The notes beneath the pieces were generated by a model that was not told the origin of the DNA, made no database searches, and was given only the letters and a program-made list of their open reading frames with translations. Positions 44,620-53,424 of a stretch of DNA of 64,000 nucleotides are shown here, piece after piece. Every line of letters begins with the position of its first letter. The first letter of the stretch is position 1. A program made the translations under genes and the position numbers. This DNA is from Nocardia panacis (GTDB lineage: Bacteria; Actinomycetota; Actinomycetes; Mycobacteriales; Mycobacteriaceae), in assembly GCF_003598715.1 (NCBI RefSeq), contig NZ_QZFU01000016.1:372001-436000 (forward strand), given 5' to 3'.

Positions 44620-44991
44620 GGGTCCTCCTGCTCTCGACGACCCTGCTTTTGACGCCACACAGGGTCTCTTGACGACGTACAAACGAAGCGTGCCGCACCG
44701 CGTTCCCGCTACGCAACCGTAGGCGAATCGAGGCGCTCGCGCGTCGGTGAACATCGGATCACACAGGTTCACCCCGCGGTAACCGGCAAAGTTCACGCGC
44801 CGGAAACACCGGCAATCGACTCGTCATCGAGAGACATTCCGGTGCAACAACTTCCGGATACCGTTCGCAGCACGAACTCCGCGGCGTATACAGCCCGGTG
44901 CACAACCCCCAACCGGGGGAAGCCTGCGGATTTCGTCGCGGCGCACACGCGCCGCCGAATCGCCCGAAAGCTAGTTCGGCGGGGCTGCCCC
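44620..44991. other. Divergent intergenic region between fadE5 and the urtA remnant
   Basis: 372 bases. The inverted repeat at 44746-44773 is the only clear structure. The frame open upstream of the urtA remnant has no good start or binding site. Confidence 0.5.
44746..44773. promoter_or_regulatory. Candidate operator upstream of fadE5
   Basis: GGTGAAC at 44746-44752 and GTTCACC at 44767-44773 are perfect inverted arms spaced 14 bases, giving a 21-base centre-to-centre distance (two helical turns), as expected for a dimeric repressor. It lies about 130 bases from the fadE5 start. Confidence 0.45.
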
Positions 44992-45343
44992 ATGTCAGAA
45001 ATCCGTGCCATCCCGCGCCCGCGCCCGCGGCGGGCGCTGCTCGCGCCGACGGCGCTCACGCTCGCGGGACTGTTGCTGAGCGCCTGCGGAGCCAGGGATG
45101 ACGCCGCGTCCGGCGTCCGCGCGGTCCTGCGTCGACACCGGGCGCGACACCATCAGGGTGGGCTCGCCGCACTCGCTGTCGGGCACCATGGCCATCTCGG
45201 AGATCACCGTCGCCAATGCCACCGAACTGGCGGTGGATCAGATCAATGCCGCGGGCGGTGTCCTGGGCAAGAAGATCGATCTGGTGCTGGAGGACGGCAC
45301 GTCCGATCCCAAGACCTTCGCCGAAAATTTGCGGAGTCGGTAG
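44992..45343 (+). pseudogene. Remnant of a urea/amide ABC transporter binding protein gene (UrtA-like), frameshifted and truncated
   Basis: The first frame (from ATG 44992) gives a lipoprotein signal ending [17 protein letters not shown]. The protein then continues in another frame, from about 45110, as [20 protein letters not shown] and [19 protein letters not shown], then [13 protein letters not shown], after which it stops at 45343. These pieces in this order match the N-terminus of UrtA-type binding proteins, normally over 400 residues. So the gene has one frameshift between roughly 45105 and 45120 and has lost about three quarters of its length. No permease or ATPase gene follows. Confidence 0.82.
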
Positions 45344-45383
45344 GAAAGCGCTGTGATTCGTGATGGCGCTCAGGGAGTTTCGC

Positions 45384-46271
45384 TCAGCACCCCGCTTGAA
45401 GCGGCCAGCATTCGACCGGGCGGTAGGGCGGCGGGGATGGGGTGGGGCGCACGGAGGTTGTTTGAGTGGGCGTCGGGTGGGCCGGGTTGGTGACCCAGGC
45501 GTTGATGATGACGCCGCCGATAATGAGCATCCCGATGACACCGATGGCGGCGACGATCCAGGCCGCCGCGGTCTGGCCGCTGCTGCCGGGGCCGGGAGTC
45601 GCGGGTTCGCGCGCAACCACTTCGCGGGCGATGGTGCTCGGGGATTCGGGGACCACCTCCTCGAATCCGTCGGCGATCAGATCCTCGCGGGTCGGCGCGC
45701 CCTCCGCCACACCGAGGGCGGCACAGGCGGACAGGACGCGATCCGCGGTCCAACTGCGCGGCCCCGCCGAGAACCCTTCGAGGTAGATGCGCAGATCGGT
45801 GGGGTCGGCGGCATTGCCGATGACCACGTCGCGGCCGGGGCGCAGATTGGTGCGGGCCGGGCGCACCACCACACCGCGCAATGGCACCAAAACCACTGCG
45901 CCGCAGATATCTCCGGCATCCAGCAGCGCCCGCTCCAGCGCACCGCGGACCTCGAAGACGGACTGCTCCAGCTCATCGGACGGGCTGCCGGTGCGGGTGT
46001 CGTCGAAGTCGGCGGGCGTATCGCTGATGACCCATTCGCCCGCACCCGAAATGGTGAGTATGCCGCTCTGTCGGCGCTTGAAACCGAGTACGTGCAGCAC
46101 CGTGAGTCCGCGCGGGGTGAAGACCACCGCGCTCACCCGACGCTTGCCGCGCGCATCCCCGACCCGTAGCTCGACCAGTGCCAGCGAGGGGGTGGGATAT
46201 TTGCGCAGACAGTCCACGAATTCCTGTTCCGCGCCGGACAATTCCGCCCCGGTCTTGACCCGCACGAGCAT
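45384..46271 (-). CDS. Membrane-anchored protein with N-terminal NERD-like domain (uncertain)
   Basis: A 295-residue protein. Residues 1-170 are an alpha/beta domain (MLVRVKTGAELSGAEQEFVD, ELRVGDARGKRRVSAVVF, LRPGRDVVIGNAADPTDLRI) that recalls nuclease-related NERD domains, though I cannot point to a full catalytic set. A linker is followed by one membrane helix (AAAWIVAAIGVIGMLIIGGVII) and a Pro/Thr-rich tail. This predicts a C-terminally anchored protein with a cytosolic head. The ATG at 46271 is chosen because the upstream frame crosses repeat sequence. Transcribed alone. Function unknown. Confidence 0.65.
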   Translation of the reverse strand: MLVRVKTGAELSGAEQEFVDCLRKYPTPSLALVELRVGDARGKRRVSAVVFTPRGLTVLHVLGFKRRQSGILTISGAGEWVISDTPADFDDTRTGSPSDELEQSVFEVRGALERALLDAGDICGAVVLVPLRGVVVRPARTNLRPGRDVVIGNAADPTDLRIYLEGFSAGPRSWTADRVLSACAALGVAEGAPTREDLIADGFEEVVPESPSTIAREVVAREPATPGPGSSGQTAAAWIVAAIGVIGMLIIGGVIINAWVTNPAHPTPTQTTSVRPTPSPPPYRPVECWPLQAGC

Positions 46272-46311
46272 CCCGAAAACCCCTACCCGAACCCGAATTC
46301 CGACGCCTGTG

Positions 46312-46335
46312 GCGCGAACGATCCCTCGTTCGCGC
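46312..46335. promoter_or_regulatory. Hairpin/inverted repeat upstream of the membrane-anchored protein gene
   Basis: GCGCGAACGA and TCGTTCGCGC are perfect 10-base arms with a 4-base loop, 41 bases before the start codon at 46271. It may be an operator or a leader structure. Confidence 0.45.
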
Positions 46336-46464
46336 GTCGGTACTGATAATGACCTGGTATCCCGACACGGGCTACCCGAAACACCGGATCCGACGCACCC
46401 AATTCCCTGACGAACCGACCGGTATGCCACGGAATGTCCACTGACACACCCACCCTGGTACATG

Positions 46465-46588
46465 TACCGCCGCATTCGCTGCGGCCATACGCGAGTTCAA
46501 GGAAGGCCCCGCCGGCAGCGCCAACTAGGCGTACCTCCGCCTTCGCTGCGGCCATGCGCGGGATTGTGGACGGCTGCGCCTACTAGGC
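46465..46588 (+). repeat. Intergenic repeat family A, two copies
   Basis: Two adjacent units, the first diverged (TTCGCTGCGGCCATACGCGA), the second closer to the consensus (GCGTACCTCCGCCTTCGCTG, then GGCCATGCGCGGG and GGACGGCTGCGCC). It matches the three-unit array at 47187-47384. Confidence 0.8.
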
Positions 46589-46641
46589 TCACCCTGTGGC
46601 GGCGGTGCCGCCCGCAACGGCGAGGAAAAGGCGGATAGTCC

Positions 46642-47187
46642 ATGGTTTCGGCGCTGCGACCGCGTATCTCCCCCGGCAGGCTCCGGGAGCTCGGCCCCGT
46701 CAATTGGGTTGTATGGCAGATCCTTTCGCGCGCTGCGGGCACCTCCGACGCGCACCTGTTCAGCACACTGGGCCGCACCGGCGGCCTGTTCCGCGGCTGG
46801 CTGCACTATTCCGGCCGACTCATGCCGGGTGGCCGCCTGCCCCGACACGAATCGGAACTCGTCATTCTCCGAGTGGCCCACCTGCGCGACTGCGACTACG
46901 AAACCGACCACCACATCCGCCTCGGCCGCCGAGCCGGGGTGACACCGGAAATCCTGGACCGGCTGCGCCAGGGACCGCAATCCCCCGACTGGTCGGCCAA
47001 CCACCGCGCCTTGCTCGCGGCCGTCGACGTTTTGGTGCGGACCCGCGATATCGATGACGCCACCTGGACCGAACTATCCACCCACTACGACGAGCGCACA
47101 CTCATCGAAATCGTGCTCCTAGTAAACCAATACGAGGGTCTGGCCTGCACCATCACCGCATTGCGGATCCAGCGCGACGGGGTTTAG
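46642..47187 (+). CDS. Carboxymuconolactone decarboxylase (CMD) family protein
   Basis: A 181-residue protein of the CMD/AhpD fold, with ESELVILRVAHLRDCDYETD at residues 71-90. One conserved cysteine (Cys84) and His90/91 are present, but not the CxxC of peroxidase-type AhpD proteins, so it is not a typical alkylhydroperoxidase. Members without CxxC include decarboxylases and many of unknown role. The ATG at 46642 has AAAAGG upstream. It lies between two repeat A arrays, which suggests local rearrangement. Confidence 0.85.
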   Translation: MVSALRPRISPGRLRELGPVNWVVWQILSRAAGTSDAHLFSTLGRTGGLFRGWLHYSGRLMPGGRLPRHESELVILRVAHLRDCDYETDHHIRLGRRAGVTPEILDRLRQGPQSPDWSANHRALLAAVDVLVRTRDIDDATWTELSTHYDERTLIEIVLLVNQYEGLACTITALRIQRDGV

Positions 47188-47384
47188 GCGTACCTCCGCC
47201 TTCGCTCCGGCCATGCGCAGGTCTATGGACGGCCTTCGCCGACAGCGCCCATTCGGCGTACCTCCGCCTTCGCTCCGGCCATGCGCAGGTCTATGGACGG
47301 CCTTCGCCGACAGCGCCCATTCGGCGTACCTCCGCCTTCGCTGCAGCCAGGCGCGGGTTTTTGGACGACTGCGCCTATTCGGCC
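47187..47384 (+). repeat. Intergenic repeat family A, three tandem 68-bp copies
   Basis: Units start at 47187, 47255 and 47323 (constant 68-base period). Units one and two are nearly identical; the third is diverged and runs into the last codons and stop of the NmrA-like gene. The first begins at the stop of the CMD gene. Core words are GGCGTACCTCCGCCTTCGCT and GGCCATGCGCAGG. Confidence 0.9.
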
Positions 47385-48229
47385 AGCGCAGCGCGGAAGA
47401 CCTCGACCGCCGGGGTGCTCGGACGACCGAGCAGCTTCTGCAAATCACCGGAGTCCACATCCAGGATGCCGGTGCGAATTCGGTAGTCGGCGTCGGCGAG
47501 GACTTCGGCGTAGCCGTCGGGGATGCCCGCCGCCCGCAGACCCGCCTGGTAGTCGGCCTGCGAAAGGTCTTGGTAGCGAACCTCTTTGCCTGCGGCGCGG
47601 GAAATCTGCGCCGCGATCTCGGCGTGGGTCAGCCGCTCGTCGCCGCCGAGTTCGTAAACGCGACCCGCATGCCCCTCGGTGGTGAGCACTTTGGCGGCGG
47701 CATCGGCGTAGTCGGCGCGGGCCGCGCCCGCTACTCGACCCGAACCGGCCGCACCGGGGAGTACACCCGTCTCGACCACGTGCGCCAGACCGCCGGTGTA
47801 GTTCTCCCAGTACCAGCTATTGCGCAGAATCGCGTGCGGCACGGTCGAATTCGCCAGCACCTCCTCGGTGCCCCGGTGTTCCTGCGCGAGCAGCAGCGGA
47901 TTCTCCAGCGCCTTCGGAATGCTGGTGTAGGCGAGCAGCGATACGCCCGCGCGCTCGGCCGCGCGAATCACATTGGTGTGCTGGGCGATGCGCGCACCCA
48001 TCTCGCTGCCGGAGATCAGCAGCACGCGATCAACCCCGGCCAGCGCACGATCCAGCGCGGCGGCATCCCCATAGTCGGCCTGGCGGATCTCGACACCGCG
48101 CGCGGCCAGGTCGGCCACTTTCCGCGGATCGCGAACCACAGCGATCACGCCGGTAACTCCGTCGCGCAACAGCGCCTCGACAACGAGACGACCCAGGTGG
48201 CCGCCTGCCCCGGTGACTGCGATTGTCAT
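47375..48229 (-). CDS. NmrA/QorB-like NAD(P)-binding oxidoreductase
   Basis: A 284-residue atypical short-chain dehydrogenase with the N-terminal dinucleotide motif VTGAGGHLGRLVVEALL and NSWYWENYTGG in the middle, as in NAD(P)H:quinone oxidoreductase QorB. It lacks the canonical YxxxK pair in the usual place, as NmrA-type proteins do. The last codons and the stop lie within repeat A sequence. Divergent from an HxlR regulator, a very common pairing that responds to electrophiles or quinones. Confidence 0.88.
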   Translation of the reverse strand: MTIAVTGAGGHLGRLVVEALLRDGVTGVIAVVRDPRKVADLAARGVEIRQADYGDAAALDRALAGVDRVLLISGSEMGARIAQHTNVIRAAERAGVSLLAYTSIPKALENPLLLAQEHRGTEEVLANSTVPHAILRNSWYWENYTGGLAHVVETGVLPGAAGSGRVAGAARADYADAAAKVLTTEGHAGRVYELGGDERLTHAEIAAQISRAAGKEVRYQDLSQADYQAGLRAAGIPDGYAEVLADADYRIRTGILDVDSGDLQKLLGRPSTPAVEVFRAALAE

Positions 48230-48262
48230 GACTTACCTCCGTGAGTAGTGACGATCTCGATA

Positions 48263-48283
48263 GCACTAACTATTCGTAAGCAC
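48263..48283. promoter_or_regulatory. Candidate HxlR operator
   Basis: An imperfect inverted repeat (GCACTAAC, five-base spacer, GTAAGCAC) lies 34 bases from the NmrA-like start and 47 from the HxlR start. HxlR regulators bind such AT-rich symmetric sites. Confidence 0.5.
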
Positions 48284-48329
48284 TATGCCTACGGTAACTA
48301 CTGCCGTCAAGTTCGGTACCATCTACACC

Positions 48330-48740
48330 ATGAGTATCCGGCAGAGCGAGTCGACAGAACACGAGTCGACAGAGTCGGATCCCACGCTCGAGGCCGATGT
48401 CTTCGCCAAGAACTGCACCTCGCGCCCGGTCCTGCAGAATGTGGCGGGCCGCTGGGGCATCCTCGCCCTGGTCGCGCTGCGCGAGAGTCCGTACCGATTC
48501 GGCGCACTGCGCCGCCGGGTAGACGGCGTGAGCGAGCGCATGCTCTCCCAGACCCTCCAGGCGTTGGAACGCGACGGCATGGTGCACCGCACTGTGCACG
48601 AAACCATCCCACCCCACGTCGAATACACCCTGACCGAACTGGGCGCGCAGGTCGCCGCGCAACTCGAGGGCCTGGTCCAGGTGATCGAGCGGAATATGGA
48701 CCGGGTGCGCGAAGCCCAAGCCGACTACCACCGCGCCTGA
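48330..48740 (+). CDS. HxlR-family transcriptional regulator
   Basis: A 136-residue winged-helix regulator. The HxlR core reads VLQNVAGRWGILALVALRE, YRFGALRRRVDGVSERMLSQ and EYTLTELGAQVA. A cysteine (Cys28 in FAKNCTSRPVL) sits at the position used by redox-sensing members such as YodB/HypR. It probably represses the divergent NmrA-like quinone reductase gene. The ATG at 48330 gives a short acidic N-terminal tail. Confidence 0.92.
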   Translation: MSIRQSESTEHESTESDPTLEADVFAKNCTSRPVLQNVAGRWGILALVALRESPYRFGALRRRVDGVSERMLSQTLQALERDGMVHRTVHETIPPHVEYTLTELGAQVAAQLEGLVQVIERNMDRVREAQADYHRA

Positions 48741-48780
48741 CTCACGATTCCTTAACCCGCCGGACGGCATTCTCGACGCC

Positions 48781-49911
48781 ATGAGTGTCGTGACAAGTCG
48801 TTCGCCCACACCGACCGTGCCCGTCGCGCGCCCGTCCGGTCGCAGCCGGATCTCCGCGCTCGATACCGCCAGGGGGCTCGCGGTCATCGGCATGATCTCC
48901 GTGCACACCCTGGACTTTCCGGAACTCACCTGGTCCGATCCCGCCCACTGGTACGGCATTACCCAGGGACGCTCGTCGATCCTGTTCGCCGTCCTCGGCG
49001 GCGCCTCGCTGGCACTCATGACCGGCCGCACCCGGCCACCCACCGGCCCCGACCTATTGACCGCGCGACTGCGGGTCATCGTGCGCGCGGTCCTGCTGTT
49101 CGCCCTCGGCGGACTGCTCATGGCGACCACCACCAGCGTCGCGGTCATCCTGGAGTACTACGCGGTCCTGTTCGTGCTGGCCGTGCCGTTCCTCACCTGG
49201 CGACCGCGGCGATTGATCATGGCCGCCATCGCGTGGGCGGTGGTCATGCCCACCCTCGTTTGGGCTATCGCGGGCGTGCTCCCCGCCGAGACCCTGAGCA
49301 CCGGCGGCATCGTCGAACTCGCCTTCACCGGAACCTATCCGGCCTTCCTCTGGGTGTCGTTCCTGCTGCTGGGCCTGGCCATCGGCCGCAGCGACCTGAG
49401 CGCGATGCGCACCCGCAGGCTGCTACTCGGCTGGGGTTCGCTCGCCGCATTCCTCGGCTACAGCATCGCCTGGGTGGCCACCTACTTCTGGGGTCCGACG
49501 GCGGAGCAGTGGCAGCGCTTCGACGCGGCAGCCACGGACCAGGGCGCGGCCCGACCGCAGCTGGGATTCAATTTCCTGCTCAATGCCGAACCCCATTCCG
49601 GCACCACCTTCGAGATCATCGGCTCCGCGGGTGTCGCCGCCGCCATAATCGGCCTGCTGCTACACCTCCCGCCGATGCTGACCCGAATCCTGGCCCCGCT
49701 CACCGCGATCGGCCTGATCCCGCTCAGCATCTACACCGGACATGTGGTGTCGCTGGCCATCTGGGATCCGGAGATGGGCACGCCGAACTTCTTCTTCGCC
49801 TCCATCGGCGTAGCCGTGATCGCCGCGTGGGTATGGACCAGGCACTTCGGTCGCGGCCCGATGGAGCGACTGATGACCAGGATCACCAACGCCGCCGTGC
49901 GCGTGCCATAA
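48781..49911 (+). CDS. Multi-pass membrane protein of the DUF1624/DUF418 acyltransferase-like group
   Basis: A 376-residue protein with 8-10 membrane helices. The N-terminus SRISALDTARGLAVIGMISVHTLDF is the heparan-alpha-glucosaminide N-acetyltransferase-like (DUF1624) opening, with RGL and a membrane histidine. The C-terminus (PLSIYTGHVV, then a final helix) resembles DUF418. Such proteins are thought to pass acetyl groups across the membrane to sugars. The substrate is unknown. A strong terminator follows. Confidence 0.8.
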   Translation: MSVVTSRSPTPTVPVARPSGRSRISALDTARGLAVIGMISVHTLDFPELTWSDPAHWYGITQGRSSILFAVLGGASLALMTGRTRPPTGPDLLTARLRVIVRAVLLFALGGLLMATTTSVAVILEYYAVLFVLAVPFLTWRPRRLIMAAIAWAVVMPTLVWAIAGVLPAETLSTGGIVELAFTGTYPAFLWVSFLLLGLAIGRSDLSAMRTRRLLLGWGSLAAFLGYSIAWVATYFWGPTAEQWQRFDAAATDQGAARPQLGFNFLLNAEPHSGTTFEIIGSAGVAAAIIGLLLHLPPMLTRILAPLTAIGLIPLSIYTGHVVSLAIWDPEMGTPNFFFASIGVAVIAAWVWTRHFGRGPMERLMTRITNAAVRVP

Positions 49912-49915
49912 CGAA

Positions 49916-49956
49916 AAGGGTGGCGTCCAATCCATTTCGGATCGGACGCCACCCTT
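49916..49956. terminator. Strong bidirectional terminator
   Basis: AAGGGTGGCGTCC (49916-49928) pairs perfectly with GGACGCCACCCTT (49944-49956), with more pairing inside the loop. It lies in the 53-base gap between the convergent membrane protein and lpd genes and serves both. Confidence 0.92.
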
Positions 49957-49964
49957 CTACCGGA

Positions 49965-51365
49965 TCAGAAGTTGATCATGTGCCCGGCCAGACCGTGGAA
50001 GGCCTCCTGCAGGGCCTCGCTCAAGGTCGGGTGGGTGTGCACATTGCGGGTCAGCTCGTTGACCGTCAGATCCCACTTCTGGGCCAAGGTCAGCTCCGGC
50101 AGCAACTCCGACACGTCCGGACCGATCAGGTGACCGCCGAGCAGCTCACCGTATTTCGCGTCGGAGATCAGCTTGACGAAACCGGTCGGATCGCCCAAAC
50201 CGTGCGCCTTACCGTTGGCCATGAACGGGAAGCTGGCGACCTTCACGTCGTAGCCCTCGTCGCGGGCCTGCTGCTCGGTCAGACCGAAGCTCGCGACCTG
50301 CGGCTGACAGAAGGTGGCGCGCGGCATCATGCGGTAGTCGCCGAGCGGCAGCGTGGGCGCGCCCGCGATGGTCTCCGCAGCCACCACACCCTGCGCCTCG
50401 GCCACATGCGCCAGCTGCAGCTTGGCGGTGACATCGCCGATCGCGTAGATATGCGGAACATTGGTGCGCATCAGATCGTCGATGACGATCGCGCCGCGCT
50501 CCAGCGCCACACCCGTATTCTCCAGGCCGTAGCCCTCGACCCGCGGGGCGAAGCCGACCGCCTGCAGCACCTTGTCCACCGTCACGGTCTCCAGCGCACC
50601 GGACTTGTTGTCCTTGATGGAGACGGTGACCTTCGCGCCGTCGTCCTCGATGGACTGCACGGCCGCGCCGGTGCTGATGGTGATGCCCAGCTTCTTGTAC
50701 GCCTTGGTGATCTCCTTGGAGACATCGACGTCCTCATTGGGCAGCGCGCGATCCAGGAACTCCACGATGCGCACGTCGACACCGTAGTTGCGCAGCACGT
50801 AGCCGAACTCCATGCCGATCGCGCCCGCGCCGACGATCAGGATCGAACCCGGCAGGTCGCGGGTGAGGATCTGCTCCTCATAGGTCACCACATTGGCGCT
50901 GCGCGAGGTGCCCGGCAGCAGCTTGGTGACGGTGCCCGCCGCGATGATCGCGTTGGCGAAGGTGATGGTCTCGGTGCCGCCGTTGTTCAGCGCGACCGAG
51001 AGGGTATTCGCGTCGACGAAGGTGCCCTTGCCGTCGAACTCGTCGATCTTGTTCTTCTTCATCAGGAAGTGGACGCCCTTGACCCGGCCATCCGCCACCT
51101 TGCGGCTGCGATCGAACGCGGCCCCGAAATCGAAGCTCACCTCACCGGAGATGCCGAAGGTCTTGGCCTCCTTGGTGAAGATATGCGCCAGTTCGGCATT
51201 GCGCAGCAGCGCCTTGGACGGGATGCAACCCACATTCAGGCACACCCCACCCCAGTACTTCTGCTCCACGATCGCGGTCCGCAGACCGAGTTGCGCCGCC
51301 CGAATGGCGGCGACGTAACCGCCGGGACCGGCACCGAGAACGACTACGTCGTAGTGGGAAGTCAC
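49965..51365 (-). CDS. lpdA: Dihydrolipoyl dehydrogenase
   Basis: A 466-residue flavoprotein disulfide reductase. The FAD motif is [19 protein letters not shown], the redox pair Cys42-Cys47 lies in [12 protein letters not shown], the NAD motif is [14 protein letters not shown], and the catalytic His-Glu pair is in [14 protein letters not shown]. It reoxidises lipoamide in pyruvate and 2-oxoglutarate dehydrogenase complexes. It matches mycobacterial LpdC. The start is GTG at 51365. Transcribed alone; a strong terminator follows. Confidence 0.96.
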   Translation of the reverse strand: MTSHYDVVVLGAGPGGYVAAIRAAQLGLRTAIVEQKYWGGVCLNVGCIPSKALLRNAELAHIFTKEAKTFGISGEVSFDFGAAFDRSRKVADGRVKGVHFLMKKNKIDEFDGKGTFVDANTLSVALNNGGTETITFANAIIAAGTVTKLLPGTSRSANVVTYEEQILTRDLPGSILIVGAGAIGMEFGYVLRNYGVDVRIVEFLDRALPNEDVDVSKEITKAYKKLGITISTGAAVQSIEDDGAKVTVSIKDNKSGALETVTVDKVLQAVGFAPRVEGYGLENTGVALERGAIVIDDLMRTNVPHIYAIGDVTAKLQLAHVAEAQGVVAAETIAGAPTLPLGDYRMMPRATFCQPQVASFGLTEQQARDEGYDVKVASFPFMANGKAHGLGDPTGFVKLISDAKYGELLGGHLIGPDVSELLPELTLAQKWDLTVNELTRNVHTHPTLSEALQEAFHGLAGHMINF

Positions 51366-51431
51366 GCCCCGAGCCTAACGCCGCCCACCCGCGCGCAACC
51401 ACCCGTCCCCCACCTGGTGGTGATATCCGGT

Positions 51432-52208
51432 TCACCACACTTCGGTGTCCGCGTCCAGACGCCTGCGCGCCTTGTCGAACCATGCGGCGAACTGAGCGGT
51501 CAAGTCCTTCGGGGTGGTGGGGCGGATACGGAGGCGATCGATGGTCTGCCACTCGGTGTAGCGGCCGTCGTCGGTGATATCGCGCCATTCCACGAAGTGC
51601 AGCGGATCGGTGCGCGACAGGAGCGGACCCAGATACAGCGCGGCACTGCCGCCGCCATCCGACGGACGGCCGATGAGTTTTCGATAACTGTCGCGCAATT
51701 GGGTGCGACGGGAATTGTCGAAGTGGGCGTCGCGGTCGTCCAATACGTCCTGGCGATGGAATTCGGCCTGCGGTTCTCGCCCTGGCTCCGCAGGAAGCAG
51801 GCGATGCACTATGCGCGCCGGGAGATGATCCGGGTGGCACAGGCGCAACCGGATCGGGCCGTCCGCCTCGGCTGAGCACGTCTGCGACAACACTGCGGCC
51901 GAAACCTCGTTGCGGACACCGAGAACACGGTATCGACGGGCCGTTCCATCGTTGGTTTTCGTTGTGCCACCGACGATTTCGATGCGGACATCCGAAGCTT
52001 GCAAGACCTCGAAGGCTCGGACGATGTCCATCAGGTCATCTCGCGAATAGTTCGCGCGAACCCGCGCCGCATGCCGACGATAGTCCTCAACGAACCGGAA
52101 GCGGCTCTGGAAATGCAGTGGACGCGGGAACCTATCCCGTCCGTCATCCAGCCATAGTGCGGCGAAATCATCCGGCTCCCACGACCATTCGAGGCCGTCA
52201 CCGGTCAT
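51432..52208 (-). CDS. EspG-family ESX secretion chaperone (second module)
   Basis: A 258-residue protein with the EspG opening LEWSWEPDDFAALWLDDG, then RPLHFQSRFRFVEDY and alternating strands and helices; the C-terminal half ends in ADTEVW. Like the protein at 2625 it should be a cytosolic chaperone for a PE/PPE-like pair, here the two genes immediately upstream. Its ATG at 52208 overlaps the end of the PPE-like gene by 11 bases. It is well diverged from the first EspG, so the two modules probably handle different substrates. Confidence 0.72.
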   Translation of the reverse strand: MTGDGLEWSWEPDDFAALWLDDGRDRFPRPLHFQSRFRFVEDYRRHAARVRANYSRDDLMDIVRAFEVLQASDVRIEIVGGTTKTNDGTARRYRVLGVRNEVSAAVLSQTCSAEADGPIRLRLCHPDHLPARIVHRLLPAEPGREPQAEFHRQDVLDDRDAHFDNSRRTQLRDSYRKLIGRPSDGGGSAALYLGPLLSRTDPLHFVEWRDITDDGRYTEWQTIDRLRIRPTTPKDLTAQFAAWFDKARRRLDADTEVW

Positions 52209-53394
52209 GGTCGCCGCCGAGCACGCCATCGGGGAGTGTCCTGGGTTCCTCACCCAGCAGTTCGCGCGTGTTGTCCATATTCTTCAGATAGTCGGGGCTC
52301 TTGTGTTCCTTGCCGTCCTCACCCTTGCCCTGGGCCGCGCCGGGAGCCATTCCGCCGGGAACTCCCGCGCCACCCGGCTTCGCTTGGGCCGCGACGGGAG
52401 ACATGGTCGGTTTGCCGGATTGCGGCTGCGGAGGGACCGGGACACCGGTCGCCACGCGCGGAGCAGGAGTGCGATTCGGCGCGCCGGGGCCGACACCCGT
52501 TGTGGTCCTGGGAGATCCGCCAGACCGTATCCCTGGCGTGGGTGTGGCCGAACCGGATGATGCCGGCGAGTTCGAGGTTGCCTGCTGCGTGGCGGTTGCA
52601 CTCTGTGGTGTTTGACCGGTTCCGGTCGGCGCGGTCTTCGTTGTGTCCGAAGGGCTTTGCGCCTGGCTGGGGTTGGTCGCGGTCGATCCGGCAGGCATCT
52701 CGCCTTTGCTACCCGACGAATCCCCTTGCTTCCCAACGCCATCCGCGGCAGTCCCCGCGCCATCCGCTGTCGGCCCCGGCTGACCGGAATGCGAACCCGT
52801 TCCTCCTGGCGGCTGCGAACCCCCTGGACCCGGCCCACCCGTCAGCGGAATGTCCGCCGGATCAGCCAAGTTCTGCGGCTTCGGCAGCACGGGCACCGAA
52901 TGATCCGCCGTCGCGAACCGCGCCACATACGCATCCCGCATCTTGTCCTGCGCAGCCGAAATATGCTCGTTGCGATCATTCTCGAAGCGGCTGCGCATGA
53001 ATGGCCACGCGTCAGGATTCCACCAGCGCGGGTTGTCCGCGATCGTATCGACGGCCTTCTTGGTATCGACCGAGGCCTGCGCGGCATCACCGATAAGCCT
53101 GTTGAGCGTATTGAACGCACCCGAAAGTTGGTCGGCACTGGTCGTATAGCGGACGATCGCCCGCTTCGATGCCTCCGCCGCCTGCCCCTCCCAAGCCTCC
53201 GCGACAGCACTCATCATCCGCTGCTGAAACTCCCGCAGACCATCGGACCACTTCTGCTGCGCCCGCTGAAAAGCCGCAGCGGCATTGTGCGCCTCGGTGG
53301 TCTCGACCGATCCGAAAGCGTCCTTCAACTTCACCCGGTCATACCACGGCGGATTCTCGGTCTTCGGAATCCGAGGCGGTTCAGTCCCTTGCAT
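52198..53394 (-). CDS. PPE/WXG-like ESX substrate with disordered Pro/Gly-rich tail
   Basis: A 398-residue protein. Residues 30-170 are helical with a WEG turn (AVAEAWEGQAAEASKRAIV), the WxG-type hairpin of ESX substrates. The rest, from about residue 190, is low-complexity Pro/Gly/Ser/Thr, ending DGVLGGDHDR. The YDRVKLKDAF and WWNPDAWPFM words are shared with Nocardia ESX-associated proteins in my memory. Together with the 143-residue upstream protein and the downstream EspG it forms a typical secreted pair plus chaperone. Confidence 0.7.
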   Translation of the reverse strand: MQGTEPPRIPKTENPPWYDRVKLKDAFGSVETTEAHNAAAAFQRAQQKWSDGLREFQQRMMSAVAEAWEGQAAEASKRAIVRYTTSADQLSGAFNTLNRLIGDAAQASVDTKKAVDTIADNPRWWNPDAWPFMRSRFENDRNEHISAAQDKMRDAYVARFATADHSVPVLPKPQNLADPADIPLTGGPGPGGSQPPGGTGSHSGQPGPTADGAGTAADGVGKQGDSSGSKGEMPAGSTATNPSQAQSPSDTTKTAPTGTGQTPQSATATQQATSNSPASSGSATPTPGIRSGGSPRTTTGVGPGAPNRTPAPRVATGVPVPPQPQSGKPTMSPVAAQAKPGGAGVPGGMAPGAAQGKGEDGKEHKSPDYLKNMDNTRELLGEEPRTLPDGVLGGDHDR

Positions 53395-53424
53395 CGTCCT
53401 CCCCCTTCCCAGAGCTCTTGGAAG

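Larger units (their letters stand above)
46272..46641. other. Repeat-bearing intergenic region
   Basis: 370 bases between divergent genes. It holds a 10-bp hairpin (46312-46335) near the minus-strand gene and two repeat family A units (46465-46588). No gene is apparent. Confidence 0.6.

Noticed and set aside
46465..47384. Insertion sequence or composite transposon around the CMD gene
   Set aside because: Repeat A arrays flank the gene but no transposase, terminal inverted repeats or target duplications were found.
47375..48229. Canonical short-chain dehydrogenase
   Set aside because: The catalytic YxxxK is not in the normal place and the sequence fits the NmrA/QorB group.
49233..51875. An 880-codon open frame on the plus strand
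   Set aside because: It runs antisense to lpdA and through the end of the membrane protein gene; the high-GC third positions of lpdA keep it open. Its composition (Arg/Gly/Gln/His rich) is not protein-like.
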